From CAVTLG01 sp963802635 (GTDB taxonomy: Bacteria; Chloroflexota; Ktedonobacteria; Ktedonobacterales; Ktedonobacteraceae), in the NCBI GenBank assembly GCA_963802635.1, contig CAWDJJ010000001.1, forward strand, positions 2,108,001-2,172,000: a stretch of DNA of 64,000 nucleotides, read 5' to 3'. This document shows, piece after piece, positions 46,202 to 56,013 of this stretch (the first letter of the stretch is position 1; the number at the start of each line of letters is the position of its first letter). The notes beneath the pieces are model-generated. The model was not told the DNA's origin, ran no database searches, and was given only the letters and a program-made list of their open reading frames with translations. A program made the position numbers and the translations under genes.

Positions 46202-47551
46202 ATGGATGATCAGAAGTGGTCTCAAGCCTTAGATGACTACCCTCTCATTCCGCCTGCCAACGATGCTGGCGCTACTACCTACGGTCAGGTCAGCGACGAT
46301 GCGTATCATCAATCTGACGCTGCAACGTTTCATCCATATCAGGAAGAAAGAGAGCCTGGTTTTCCAGAGGAGCTGCAAGTTCCGACCGATACCGATAAAC
46401 AACACGACAACGCATTGAGTAACGAGCAGTTAGTCGAAAGCAAACACAGGCAGCACGGCAAACGAGCATGGCTCAAACCAGAGTGGCGTATACCAGCACG
46501 CCATCTACCGAAACGGACGCTGGCGACATGGAGTATTATAGCCACGCTCGTAATTCTGGGAGTGCTGACTTTCACTGTTGCTTACCGCTATAATGCCATC
46601 CAGGTGGATGTGACGGCATTCAAGATCGGCCAGCAACAGAGTATCACCCAATATATTGGTGGTGGCGGAGTCACTTATCCATACCAGGAACTGAATGTTT
46701 CCTACCCGATAGCAGAACGTGCCATCAACATTCTGGTCAAAGCAGGCGATAGTGTAAAACCGGGTCAACCATTGATCAAGCTGGACACGACGCAACTCAG
46801 CGCGCAGATCGCCCAGGCGTCAAATAACGTCGCGGCTGCTCAGGCATATCTTAACTCTGTTTCGAATGCCTTCCCGTATAATCCCTTTACGGTTGCTGCC
46901 GCTCAGCAAGGTCTGCAAGTTGCTCAGAACAAGTATAATGCACTGATCGCACAGTCATCATCGGGTCTGCTACGCAACGGCAATTTGATCTCGCCGATGC
47001 AAGGCATTGTCACAACGATCAACATTAATCCAGGCCAGGTATTCGCCGCCAATACCATCCTGCTCACTGTGATGGACCAGTCCAGCATTATAGTACGCGC
47101 CAAGATCCCGTTGGAAAGCCTGGGGCAGGTCCGCCCTGGTATGCCAGTACAGGTCATGCCATCGGCTCTACCCAACACGACAATGCAGGGAACAGTGTCA
47201 TCAATCATCCCACAGGCTGATCCACAAACCGATACGTTTGCAGTCTGGGTCACGGTACCCAATCCACAAAACATGCTGCTGGCTGGCATGAGCGCGTTTG
47301 TCCGTATTCAAGGTCAACTCAACGCCTTTGTGGTCCCGCGTCTTGCCGTACTGAATCCAGATCATGAATCAACTGTCTTTATGATACGCGCCGGACATGC
47401 CTATATCACTCAGGTCCACATTGTAGGACGCTCGGAGACGTCCGTCTTCGTGGACGCGGGCCTTACCCGTGGTGACCTCATCCTGTTGCTCCCGGCAGAT
47501 AAAGTCCTGAGCAATGGACAAGCCGTGCTGGTGACTGAGACGAAATCCTAG
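46202..47551 (+). CDS. HlyD-like membrane fusion/adaptor protein
   Basis: 449 aa. A ~100-residue acidic cytoplasmic N-terminus, one membrane helix at about 103-122 (TWSIIATLVILGVLTFTVAY), a lipoyl-like half (VKAGDSVKPGQPLIKLDTTQ), a short coiled hairpin, the second lipoyl half (ISPMQGIVTTININPGQVFA) and beta-barrel domains. HlyD/MFP proteins usually pair with an ABC or MFS exporter, but none is adjacent. In this cluster it may help export or assembly of the glycan. Ribosome site GGAGGGAG. Confidence 0.82.
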   Translation: MDDQKWSQALDDYPLIPPANDAGATTYGQVSDDAYHQSDAATFHPYQEEREPGFPEELQVPTDTDKQHDNALSNEQLVESKHRQHGKRAWLKPEWRIPARHLPKRTLATWSIIATLVILGVLTFTVAYRYNAIQVDVTAFKIGQQQSITQYIGGGGVTYPYQELNVSYPIAERAINILVKAGDSVKPGQPLIKLDTTQLSAQIAQASNNVAAAQAYLNSVSNAFPYNPFTVAAAQQGLQVAQNKYNALIAQSSSGLLRNGNLISPMQGIVTTININPGQVFAANTILLTVMDQSSIIVRAKIPLESLGQVRPGMPVQVMPSALPNTTMQGTVSSIIPQADPQTDTFAVWVTVPNPQNMLLAGMSAFVRIQGQLNAFVVPRLAVLNPDHESTVFMIRAGHAYITQVHIVGRSETSVFVDAGLTRGDLILLLPADKVLSNGQAVLVTETKS

Positions 47552-47579
47552 AGCAGAAAGAGAGGGGAAAGCAGAGAAC

Positions 47580-48977
47580 ATGGTAACATCAAAGCGCATC
47601 TGGTCTCTGCTAGCGCGTGGGACTCCCTATCAAGTGCTTGTCCTAGCGCTGGCAGGAGGAACGATGTTAGGGGCGAGCCTCTCATGCTGGCTCATCGATC
47701 CTCTGGGCGAGACCTATACTGCCTGGCAACTGCCCATCGACATTGGCTGGCAAGTGCACACAGTTCTGCTCAATTATGGTTTTTTGTGTCTCTTGTGCTC
47801 ACTCTACACGCTTTTCCTGGTAGTGCGAGCTGCACATGTCTTCTATACAACGCGGAAGGCTTCAGATAACGTAGCTACACCTGTGCCAGTCACCAGACAG
47901 GCTTGTACCATGGCAGGCTTGCTTTGTCTCTTGCCGCTGATCCTTTTCGTCATGCAGTACCTGTTTATCGACATGGGGAGCATTGCACAACTCGCGCGCG
48001 ATGAGTTACAAGCCATGCTCATAAAATCACATTTCAATTATGGTACTTCTCCACAATTTATACCAATCCAATCCATGATTACTTTTGATCCTTTAACTAT
48101 CCATAACCGCGAGGTTTTACTGATCGACCAGATCGGTTCTGGCTTTTTTCTGCCCTTGCTCAGTATGCTCATTCTATTGGCCGCGCGCAGACTTTTCCCG
48201 ACCAGCCGACAGGCAACATCGCGACGAAGACGTCGTTGGCAGCTTACAGCGACGATAGCAGTGGCATTGTTGCTCTTCGCCATACTGGGACGAGGACCTG
48301 CCGCGCTTGCCTGTAACTACCAGGCGCAGCATTTGCTGACCACAGGAGACTATACAGCCGCGCTCACATGGCTTGATCATGCACGCTCGCTCAATCCATC
48401 ACTGGATCAGTTACCGTCCTACCATATCGAGCAAGGGCAAGCCTGGTATTACCTTCACCCACAACAACCCACAGTTGAGAGCCAGGCTTATCTAGCTGAC
48501 TTTTACAGCCAGCAGAATGACTACCTTTCAGCCTATCAGCAATTGCTGGCGGCTCGCCAGAGTGATCCACAGTCACGCTGGCTCATCGATGAAACCACGG
48601 TTACGCTCACGCGCTTAGTAGAAATGCCTCACCCTTTAAACGGTGCACCAGTGACGCGTATAGCGGTTGAGGAACCATCAATAACGTGGCTCTACGCTAT
48701 GGTACAGGCCGATCCATCCAATGTCTATGCACACTACCTCCTGGGACGCATTAAGTACGATCTTCATGATTATGCGAGTAGTACAGCACAGATGTTCGCT
48801 GTGCTCAACTTGAGTCGGAATACGGATATACAATCCTCGGCTTATACCTACCTTGCTCTGAGTAGCGAGGGTGAAGGCAACTATGTTACCGCGCGAGAGT
48901 ATCTGTTTCGCGCTCAGGACCTGGACCCAGCCTTCCGTAACAATACAGCGCGCGAAGAGATATCCGGTCTCCGTTAA
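47580..48977 (+). CDS. Polytopic membrane protein with C-terminal TPR repeats
   Basis: 465 aa. Four or five hydrophobic segments in the first ~240 residues (VLALAGGTMLGASLSCWLID, FLCLLCSLYTLFLVV, MAGLLCLLPLILFVMQYLF, LLSMLILLAARRLF, ATIAVALLLFAILG), then an extracytoplasmic TPR-like helical part (LLTTGDYTAALTWLDHARSL, DYLSAYQQLLAARQ, AREYLFRAQDLDP). It begins 28 nt after the HlyD-like gene and precedes the GT39 gene by 21 nt, so they form an operon. Probably a scaffold in glycan assembly; no enzymatic motif. Confidence 0.7.
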   Translation: MVTSKRIWSLLARGTPYQVLVLALAGGTMLGASLSCWLIDPLGETYTAWQLPIDIGWQVHTVLLNYGFLCLLCSLYTLFLVVRAAHVFYTTRKASDNVATPVPVTRQACTMAGLLCLLPLILFVMQYLFIDMGSIAQLARDELQAMLIKSHFNYGTSPQFIPIQSMITFDPLTIHNREVLLIDQIGSGFFLPLLSMLILLAARRLFPTSRQATSRRRRRWQLTATIAVALLLFAILGRGPAALACNYQAQHLLTTGDYTAALTWLDHARSLNPSLDQLPSYHIEQGQAWYYLHPQQPTVESQAYLADFYSQQNDYLSAYQQLLAARQSDPQSRWLIDETTVTLTRLVEMPHPLNGAPVTRIAVEEPSITWLYAMVQADPSNVYAHYLLGRIKYDLHDYASSTAQMFAVLNLSRNTDIQSSAYTYLALSSEGEGNYVTAREYLFRAQDLDPAFRNNTAREEISGLR

Positions 48978-48998
48978 CGCGCAAGAGATAGAAAGGTG

Positions 48999-51900
48999 AT
49001 GCGCGTGCTCACTTCACACAGAAATACTTCCTCACTGCATCCGGGTGAGATATTGCCACCTCTCACGCCTGAGGGTGCCAGGCAGACACACCCTCGACGT
49101 AGAGTGTTTCGCCACATGCTCTGGCTCTGTCTGCTACTGGCCTGCACGGGAACAAGCTGGTTCGCCTTCCAGGTGTTCCTGGTACCGCAGCCAGAGGAGT
49201 TTCAGCCAAATTGGCAAGATGCGCGTTGGGTGCAGGCCAACGATGCGACTGCACCGATTGCTTACTTTCGCTATGCGGTACAATTCGACAAGCCGCCGGA
49301 CAATACCTTTATCACTGTTACTGCCAATCAGGTGTTCCGTCTCTATACCAACGGTATCTATATTGGCTCCAACACGATGGATTTTGTACAGGGCAATACA
49401 CGACAAACCTATATGTTTGATCTGGATGCCTCGCTAGTAGCGGGCGTCAATGTGATCGGTTTGCGCGTCGCCAATGTCGATAAAGGCACGCCACAGGTAC
49501 GTGCTACTATTGACGCACAGTGGGGCCAACAGACCTACTATTACAGCACTGGCAAGGGTAGCTGGCAAGCCACAGCGCAAACAGCTCTTGTCCATCCAAG
49601 AGCAGAGCAGAGCAGCTATGCCTGGACGACGCGGCTCTTTGACGCCAGTCGCTGGCCCCAGGCGCAAGGCGTCGCTCAGCCCCCACGCTCATCGCTTCTG
49701 ATGGTCAATCCGCAGATCTATGAACAGCCGATGCCAGCGCATTGGCTGAGTGTCGGTTCTGGCAATGGACACGAAGGATACTTTGTGCGTAGCTTTGCTT
49801 TGCCAGCAGGCTTTACTAATGCTCTGTTGCGCATCGTTGCGACTGGCGAAGCTGACATTTTTATCAATGACCATCTGTATATGCAATGGAACGGTCAGGT
49901 CAATGTCCCACAGATCAATGTCGTCAACTACTTGAATGATAATGGCGAGCCTGCCCCTTATCGCAACGGTCTGATGTTAGGTGTCTACGATGTCTCGTCC
50001 TACTTGCATGCTGGCAACAATACTATCGCGGTTCACGTACTGGCACCCGGCACGATGACCGCCAAGACAGGTCTGGACACGTTGAAAAGCGCTCTATCAC
50101 TGGATATACTGGTGGGTGCCAATGGTACGTATAGCAATCCATTCACATCTGATGTCGGTTGGTACACATCGTCACAACCTGTTACTGGCTGGACGCGTGC
50201 AAGCAATGCAACATTTGGTTGGGCACCACCTGATGCCGTAGGTCGACCAGGGGCGAGTCGAACGTTCTACCTGCCGGACAGCAATACGCCACGTAATGTG
50301 CAGGTGATACCACCGACCCTGATCGGTGAAATCATCGCGTATAGTAGTATAGCTGTGCTGGTCTTCTGGCTCGTCAGCGCGTTGATCCTCCTACGACGCT
50401 ACTATCCTAGCAGACGTGCTGCACTTGAAGCGACCAGCCTGGTATGGTTCCCGGCCCTGGCGTGCGAAGCGGTCTTAGTCACCCTTACCCGTGAACCGCT
50501 GATGCCTCAGCCTTTCCCCTATACCTGGCAGTGGGGCATGGTCCTGCTCGCGCTGCTGGGACTCAGTACCCTGGCACTCTGGTGGCATGCGCGCAGAACT
50601 TTTCTGCAACGTCAGCAGCAAGCGGCGCAGGAAACAGCATCTGTCAGTGCATATATGCATGATCGTGTCTACCCACGACAGCGTGACCAGATGCCACAGA
50701 CATTGCTCCAACATATCCAACGCTGGCTGCGGCACAACTGGGCCATTCTGCCAGTTATCCTGCTGACCATCCCTATGGTTTGTTACGATCCAACCTATGA
50801 GCCTTTCTGGCAGGACAAGTTGTCCAGTTATTACGCGGCGTTGCATATTATGTCCTCGGGCTATCCGGCCTTTCCATCTGGTTTCACCTATCCCAAAGGA
50901 GAATTGTTCTCTTATATACTGGCACTACTGATGTTCATCTTTGGCACCAAAAGCCTGCTGGTGCCACGTCTGATCAGCATGGTCTGTTTCCTGGCAAGCC
51001 TGCCTATCCTGTATGTTGTCGGCACAAAGCTTTTTAACCGCAAGGTCGCCTGGTTCGCCACGGCGATGCTGGCATTTTCGCCCTATACGATGATCTGGTC
51101 GCGCCAGACGCGAATGTATGAGATGGCGCAACTGATGGTCATTCTTGTATTGTACACTTTTTACCGAGCTTTACAGCATCAGGACAAAATTCGTCCCATC
51201 TGCATTGCCTCTGTGTGTCTCATCATTGCCTACTTCAGCCATGAAGAGGTTTTCGTGATCCTGCCCGCACTGCTCGTTTGTGTCTTAGTGAGTAGCCGCG
51301 AAGGTGCATATGGTTTCCCGGCGGTGCTACGCAATAAGCACTGGTGGGTTGCTACTTTGATCGGCTCGACCTTTATTATGGCGCAATTATCGGTGGTCTT
51401 CCTGACCCATCCACTGAAGTTGGGTTCAGACCAGAGCCAGCGTCCGCAAATCCAGTTGACGGCGGATAATGTTTCGTACTACTTTAATCTGTTGTTCACC
51501 ACCAGGCCAATGAAAAATAGTCCCAGTCCCTGGCTGGCGATGCCGCCGTTTATCGGACTCAACTCATTACTTGCTGTCCTTGGCTGCGTGTTTGCATTCT
51601 GGCGCAAAGATAAACGCGCGCGTTATTGCGCTCTCTTCTTAGTGTCTTCGACGATCACCCTCGTTTTCGTCTTTACCATGCAAGCGGACCGCTACTATTA
51701 TCCGCTCTTGCCGGTCTACTACCTGCTGGGAGCTTATACGTTCTGGAAAATACTCGCGGCCTTCTGGGGGTTCGCACGTCCCTACTTGACACGACCATGC
51801 ACATGCCCTGCGCTCATCGGTCACAGGCTAACCCCCATTATGCGTAGCATGCTTGCCGGAACGGTAGCTTTTTTGTGTGGCTGTATATTGATCACGCCGA

Positions 51901-52346
51901 TGTTGCCGCTGAGTAACTTTAATCTGTTTGTCAGTCGTACACTGGGTCTGAGCTATCACCAGCACTACGGCGACTACAATAACGTTGCCAATTATGTCCA
52001 CGCACATATGCAGAAAGGAGACCTTGTCGTTACTATCGCGCCTGCGGTGATTGTGCTCTATTATGTCGGCCAAGTTGACGACTTCTTCTCCATTGATCGT
52101 GCCCTCTTCTTGTTTGAGCGCAATGGTCAGATAGTTGAAACGACCTCTGGCTCTCATCCGTTGCTCAGCGAAGATGATTTCCAGGCCGTTCTCGCCAAGC
52201 ATAACCGCATCTGGCTCATTTCAGATAATGGAGGCTACCAGGGAGGCGTAACCAAAAACGCCCGCTTCACTTTCCCACCTCCCGACTTCCGACTTGTCTA
52301 CGAAGGGTATGGATCGTCGGTCTACTTCCGCAGCGCCAATGGTTAG
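48999..52346 (+). CDS. GT39-like integral membrane glycosyltransferase with lectin-like N-terminal domain
   Basis: 1115 aa. One N-terminal helix (MLWLCLLLACTGTSWFAFQV), then ~380 residues of extracytoplasmic jelly-roll sequence (FRLYTNGIYIGSN, INDHLYMQWNGQV, AGNNTIAVHVLAPG) like the sugar-binding domain of beta-galactosidases. From about residue 440 follow a dozen membrane helices with the GT-C first-loop region (YEPFWQDKLSSYYAALHI, SRQTRMYEMAQLMV). PMT-type enzymes move sugars from polyprenyl phosphate to acceptors outside the membrane, which fits the GT2 partner upstream. The ATG at 48999 or GTG at 48996 could start it. Confidence 0.8.
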   Translation: MRVLTSHRNTSSLHPGEILPPLTPEGARQTHPRRRVFRHMLWLCLLLACTGTSWFAFQVFLVPQPEEFQPNWQDARWVQANDATAPIAYFRYAVQFDKPPDNTFITVTANQVFRLYTNGIYIGSNTMDFVQGNTRQTYMFDLDASLVAGVNVIGLRVANVDKGTPQVRATIDAQWGQQTYYYSTGKGSWQATAQTALVHPRAEQSSYAWTTRLFDASRWPQAQGVAQPPRSSLLMVNPQIYEQPMPAHWLSVGSGNGHEGYFVRSFALPAGFTNALLRIVATGEADIFINDHLYMQWNGQVNVPQINVVNYLNDNGEPAPYRNGLMLGVYDVSSYLHAGNNTIAVHVLAPGTMTAKTGLDTLKSALSLDILVGANGTYSNPFTSDVGWYTSSQPVTGWTRASNATFGWAPPDAVGRPGASRTFYLPDSNTPRNVQVIPPTLIGEIIAYSSIAVLVFWLVSALILLRRYYPSRRAALEATSLVWFPALACEAVLVTLTREPLMPQPFPYTWQWGMVLLALLGLSTLALWWHARRTFLQRQQQAAQETASVSAYMHDRVYPRQRDQMPQTLLQHIQRWLRHNWAILPVILLTIPMVCYDPTYEPFWQDKLSSYYAALHIMSSGYPAFPSGFTYPKGELFSYILALLMFIFGTKSLLVPRLISMVCFLASLPILYVVGTKLFNRKVAWFATAMLAFSPYTMIWSRQTRMYEMAQLMVILVLYTFYRALQHQDKIRPICIASVCLIIAYFSHEEVFVILPALLVCVLVSSREGAYGFPAVLRNKHWWVATLIGSTFIMAQLSVVFLTHPLKLGSDQSQRPQIQLTADNVSYYFNLLFTTRPMKNSPSPWLAMPPFIGLNSLLAVLGCVFAFWRKDKRARYCALFLVSSTITLVFVFTMQADRYYYPLLPVYYLLGAYTFWKILAAFWGFARPYLTRPCTCPALIGHRLTPIMRSMLAGTVAFLCGCILITPMLPLSNFNLFVSRTLGLSYHQHYGDYNNVANYVHAHMQKGDLVVTIAPAVIVLYYVGQVDDFFSIDRALFLFERNGQIVETTSGSHPLLSEDDFQAVLAKHNRIWLISDNGGYQGGVTKNARFTFPPPDFRLVYEGYGSSVYFRSANG

Positions 52347-52494
52347 GAACTATAGGTCGTTGCTGGATAATGATAAGGGGTGAGTAAATAACCCACTCCC
52401 TATGACTGCGACTTGCTATCACATGGTTGGTGATCGTTCTCACGAATAGGCGTAGACGATCACCATTTGTAAGAAGAAGAGAGGAGGAAAGCAT

Positions 52495-53850
52495 ATGCGT
52501 AATCAATTCGCAACATATATGCCAACGTGCGTATTCGTGCTTATTATGCTTATTATATCCAGTTGCGGTGCACACAATCAACAGACAAAAGTACAAAAGG
52601 CACAACAAGCATCTATGTCACACATGCAAACAACACCCACCGCTTTCGCTATACCCACGGAGTACCCTCAGATTGGGCAGCTCAATCCTGACATTGATCA
52701 ACTCACGCGCGCCGTGCTTATCAACATACGGGAGCATGGTTGGAACCCTAACGCGGTGATGCGTGGGAAAGTCGTAGGAGGTTTATTTATCAACTGGAAA
52801 ATGGACGATCCGTCACAGACCAATGCCTTAAAGCAGGGTTCTGATGACGCGACTGCCGGTAGTCATGACCCCCAGGTCGACTTGTATTATCTGAATGCAC
52901 TGGCAGAATATGATACGCTGCACCCGCAGGATCAGACCTTCGCAACTGACACGCAAAAAGCGCTGGCCCAGGTGACATTCGAATTTGCCAATTATAATCT
53001 TCCGAAGGGGTGGATTTATTTCTATCTGCTGCGTAGTGGCATGCTTCTGCACAACCAGACGCTCGTCAACGAAGCACATACGGCAGCTACCAACTACTAT
53101 ACACACTGGTATGCTCCCGCTGTGGGTATTGTGTATAATAGCTCCCATGCTCCTGGTATCTATAATGTTGAGCACACACTGAACTGTGGGGCAGCTCTGA
53201 TCGATGCTGGTACACGCTGGCAGCAGCCCACCTGGATACAGGCAGGCAAATCAACCATCGATCATACAATCACTACCGCGCTTGATCCGGTGCATCACCT
53301 GTTCTACAATAACGTGATTGTCGAAATCAATGACCAGCAGCACATCCAAAACGATCAGGCTAAGCCCAGTACGCAAGGCAATGGTGTGCAAGCGCTGATC
53401 ACCGCTTATCGGCTGACGCATATCCAGCGCTATCTGGACACCGCGGGCCAGATACTGCAAGCGATGTTCGCTAGCAGTTTGTGGGACCAGACCAACGGGG
53501 GTCTTTTCTTCGCGCTCGATCTGGATAGTAATCATTTAGAACAGAGCTACAAAGAAACGCGTGGACAGACGCTCTCGCTGATCGGTCTGTATCGTTACAA
53601 TCTGGCACTGAGCAAGGCGGAACAGCCACAGCAGTTCCTCGACAAGCAGACACAGCTTATCGATGTGCTCAGCAAGCATTTCTATCAATCGACGTATCAC
53701 GGCTTTTTCTATCGTGTCACGCCCACCTTCCAGATCTACCAGAGCCATGCTGGTACCGGTATCGGATTGGAGGACTACTTCACCACGGAAGCCATGGGAA
53801 CAGCCCTCGACGCGCTCCAACAGACCGAGTTCGCCCAGATCTCCATTTGA
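52495..53850 (+). CDS. Lipoprotein with (alpha/alpha)6-barrel glycosidase-like fold
   Basis: 451 aa. Signal with lipobox LIMLIISSCG, so a lipid-anchored extracellular protein. The body alternates helices with motifs such as DPQVDLYYLNALAEYDT, HTLNCGAALIDAGTRW, NGVQALITAYRLT and WDQTNGGLFFALD, like six-hairpin glycosidases (for example GH76/GH88-type or thioredoxin-associated glucanase domains). Acidic catalytic candidates exist but are not certain. GAGGAGG before the ATG. Ends the glycan cluster, followed by a terminator; a role in trimming the product is inferred. Confidence 0.65.
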   Translation: MRNQFATYMPTCVFVLIMLIISSCGAHNQQTKVQKAQQASMSHMQTTPTAFAIPTEYPQIGQLNPDIDQLTRAVLINIREHGWNPNAVMRGKVVGGLFINWKMDDPSQTNALKQGSDDATAGSHDPQVDLYYLNALAEYDTLHPQDQTFATDTQKALAQVTFEFANYNLPKGWIYFYLLRSGMLLHNQTLVNEAHTAATNYYTHWYAPAVGIVYNSSHAPGIYNVEHTLNCGAALIDAGTRWQQPTWIQAGKSTIDHTITTALDPVHHLFYNNVIVEINDQQHIQNDQAKPSTQGNGVQALITAYRLTHIQRYLDTAGQILQAMFASSLWDQTNGGLFFALDLDSNHLEQSYKETRGQTLSLIGLYRYNLALSKAEQPQQFLDKQTQLIDVLSKHFYQSTYHGFFYRVTPTFQIYQSHAGTGIGLEDYFTTEAMGTALDALQQTEFAQISI

Positions 53851-53878
53851 CCTTTTACTTACCTTGTAAGAAAGATAC

Positions 53879-53912
53879 GGCCAGAAGGTAACAAACCTTC
53901 TGGTCTGCTTTG
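53879..53912 (+). terminator. Terminator after the glycan cluster
   Basis: Stem GGCCAGAAGG / CCTTCTGGTC with loop taacaaa, followed by tgctttgttt. Confidence 0.6.
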
Positions 53913-54000
53913 TTTGGCTGCTATTGCTTGCCACTCCAGCAAGTTTTACAATGATGAAGAAAGATTTTCATCGCAAGATGGCAGAAACGGAGCTACCACC

Positions 54001-54819
54001 ATGACACCTCTTGATCCCCTCGGCAAGATGGCACCGTACACGACGATACGACGTGCCTACGGACCAGCCTCACCGCAGTTTGGTGATCTCTACCTACCAA
54101 CTACACCAGGTCCATATCCAGTCGTGATCCTCATTCATGGTGGCTTCTGGCGTGCTGCCTACGGACTTACCTTGATGAGCGGACTGGCCGAAAATCTGGT
54201 GCAATCCAGCATCGCGGTCTGGAACATCGAATACCGCCGTATAGGAGATACGGGCGGAGGCTGGCCTGGCACGCTGCATGATGCTGCGCGAGCGGTAGAT
54301 GCACTAAGCACATTTGCGCCAATCTATAATCTGGACCTCCGACGTGTCGTACCTATCGGACATTCCGCAGGAGGCCATCTAGCGCTCTGGCTGGCGGCGC
54401 GTCGACATATCCCCCCTCACAGTCCTGCCGCACCTACAGGATCGCCACTCACATTTACGGCTGTGGTTAGCCTGGCGGGCGTGCTGAACCTTGAGCATGC
54501 CTGGTATCTCGGTCTGGGTCGCAGTGCAGTCGAGGAACTGCTGGGAGGTGGACCTGAAGAAGTTCCTGACCGTTATGCTGCCGCTTCACCTATTGCACTG
54601 TTACCTCTAGGCTTGCCACAACTGCTCCTGCACGGTACAGCAGATGACCGCGTCCCACTTATTATCAGCCAGGAATATGCGCGCAAAGCCAGCGCGGCAG
54701 GCGATCCCGTGAAGCTCATCGAGCTGCCTGCCGCTGATCACTTTGTGCTGATTGACCCGGACTCAGCGGCATGGAGGACGTGTCTGCTGGAATTAGAACA
54801 TTTGCACCTGACGGACTGA
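54001..54819 (+). CDS. Alpha/beta-hydrolase, BD-FAE/formamidase-like esterase
   Basis: 272 aa. Oxyanion HGGFWRAAYG, nucleophile elbow GHSAGGHLA, late Asp in HGTADDRVPL and His in AADHFVLID complete the triad. The arrangement matches small esterases, acetyl-xylan/feruloyl esterase-like, and kynurenine formamidase-like proteins. No signal peptide, so cytoplasmic. The ATG at 54001 (MTPLDPLG) has GGAG 8 nt before it; the open frame reaches back to 53914 without support. Confidence 0.85.
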   Translation: MTPLDPLGKMAPYTTIRRAYGPASPQFGDLYLPTTPGPYPVVILIHGGFWRAAYGLTLMSGLAENLVQSSIAVWNIEYRRIGDTGGGWPGTLHDAARAVDALSTFAPIYNLDLRRVVPIGHSAGGHLALWLAARRHIPPHSPAAPTGSPLTFTAVVSLAGVLNLEHAWYLGLGRSAVEELLGGGPEEVPDRYAAASPIALLPLGLPQLLLHGTADDRVPLIISQEYARKASAAGDPVKLIELPAADHFVLIDPDSAAWRTCLLELEHLHLTD

Positions 54820-54869
54820 TAGTCTCTGTATTATATTTTATTACCTAGTAGCACTTTTCTACGCAGCGG

Positions 54870-55565
54870 TCACAAATGTAAACCCGTCTGGTTCATATAT
54901 ACGTTGTAGGACTGACCATCCGCAGGTCTGCCCACATCGCTCACATAAGTGGCCTTCACAAAGGGGGCGGCCCACCATTGCGATTGTTGGGCGGCGTCAA
55001 AAAAATCACCGTCGCCGCCATTGAGCGCCACCGGCACCGAATCTCGCTGGTTGATATCATTGTACTGCCCAAATAGCCGCGTGACTTTGTATCCTGCATG
55101 CAAGCCCACAATATTTAACCACGTCGGGAACTCGATAACGTTAGCCTGTAACATCCACCTGTCACCCGCCACATCGTAAATTTGCTCGGACTGCTGATTG
55201 CCATGTTGATCATAGAGCGTCAAGTCAACGCTCATCTCGTGACTCTGATTTGCCACTGGTAGCGCGCGCACAGTTGCCACTTTAATATCGCCTGTGAGAC
55301 CAAGATAGGTCTGAACCGCAAACGTTACCCAGAGCAACGAGATTGCCACGATGACCATCACAATACCGCTAAAACCACGTTTCCAGCGTAAACGCCGACG
55401 GTGTCGCCATCGACGAAAGGTATGCCCTGTTTCGTCCTCATATTCTTCAAGGACTTTCTCTTTCTGCCACAATCCTACTAGTGTCGAAATGAGCATGCCC
55501 ACGCCTAACGCTGCAATCAGCAGGAGCACGAACTGTTGCCACCCTATTTGCACCGGTATATTCAT
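54870..55565 (-). CDS. Two-helix membrane protein of unknown function
   Basis: 231 aa with helices at about 10-30 (FVLLLIAALGVGMLISTLVG) and 66-85 (FSGIVMVIVAISLLWVTFAV), an Arg-rich cytoplasmic loop (RRWRHRRRLRWKRG) and an extracytoplasmic C-terminal domain (MSVDLTLYDQHGNQQSEQIY, WLNIVGLHAGYKVTRLFGQY). Conserved-looking in style but not recognised; similar loops occur in Chloroflexota proteins of unknown function. Monocistronic, converging with the esterase gene. Confidence 0.7.
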   Translation of the reverse strand: MNIPVQIGWQQFVLLLIAALGVGMLISTLVGLWQKEKVLEEYEDETGHTFRRWRHRRRLRWKRGFSGIVMVIVAISLLWVTFAVQTYLGLTGDIKVATVRALPVANQSHEMSVDLTLYDQHGNQQSEQIYDVAGDRWMLQANVIEFPTWLNIVGLHAGYKVTRLFGQYNDINQRDSVPVALNGGDGDFFDAAQQSQWWAAPFVKATYVSDVGRPADGQSYNVYMNQTGLHL

Positions 55566-56013
55566 TTCGCTTCTTTAGCCTTTCCGTATTGCGCCCTTAC
55601 ATTTTCGCCTACTTCACCTTAGCAATATCCTCTATAGTATACGAACAAAATGGATCTTTCATTTCATGATTGCAAAAGTGGCAAAAGTCCTGCACGCAAA
55701 TCGCACCCTGCTCTCTGCCACCTACTCTTATTAACGTATCTCGTGGCAAGTTTTTCAATGCAGTGGCCCTCTCGGACTCCCTACTACTCCAACTTTGGCA
55801 TGCCATTTAGTGGCACGTATTCCAAATTCACATCATTCTACTTGTACACTTATTTATCACCGCGTACGTCTCTATAATAGATATCTTTTGTAAAACTCGA
55901 CTGTACATTCTCACAAAATAGTATATCTTCTCAGAATATACCTGGGAGGCGTACCGTTTTCTCTGCTTTCGCGCTGATTTCAAACACATTCCCAATGGTG
56001 GAGAGATTTTATC
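55566..56013. other. Intergenic region, no gene seen
   Basis: 448 bases of AT-rich sequence between divergent genes. Small frames here have neither ribosome sites nor coding character. Should hold promoters for the membrane protein and for the phosphoglucomutase-phosphorylase pair. Confidence 0.5.

Noticed and set aside
55650..55877. 75-aa ORF in the gap before pgmB
   Set aside because: No ribosome site, and unusual composition; looks like random open frame.
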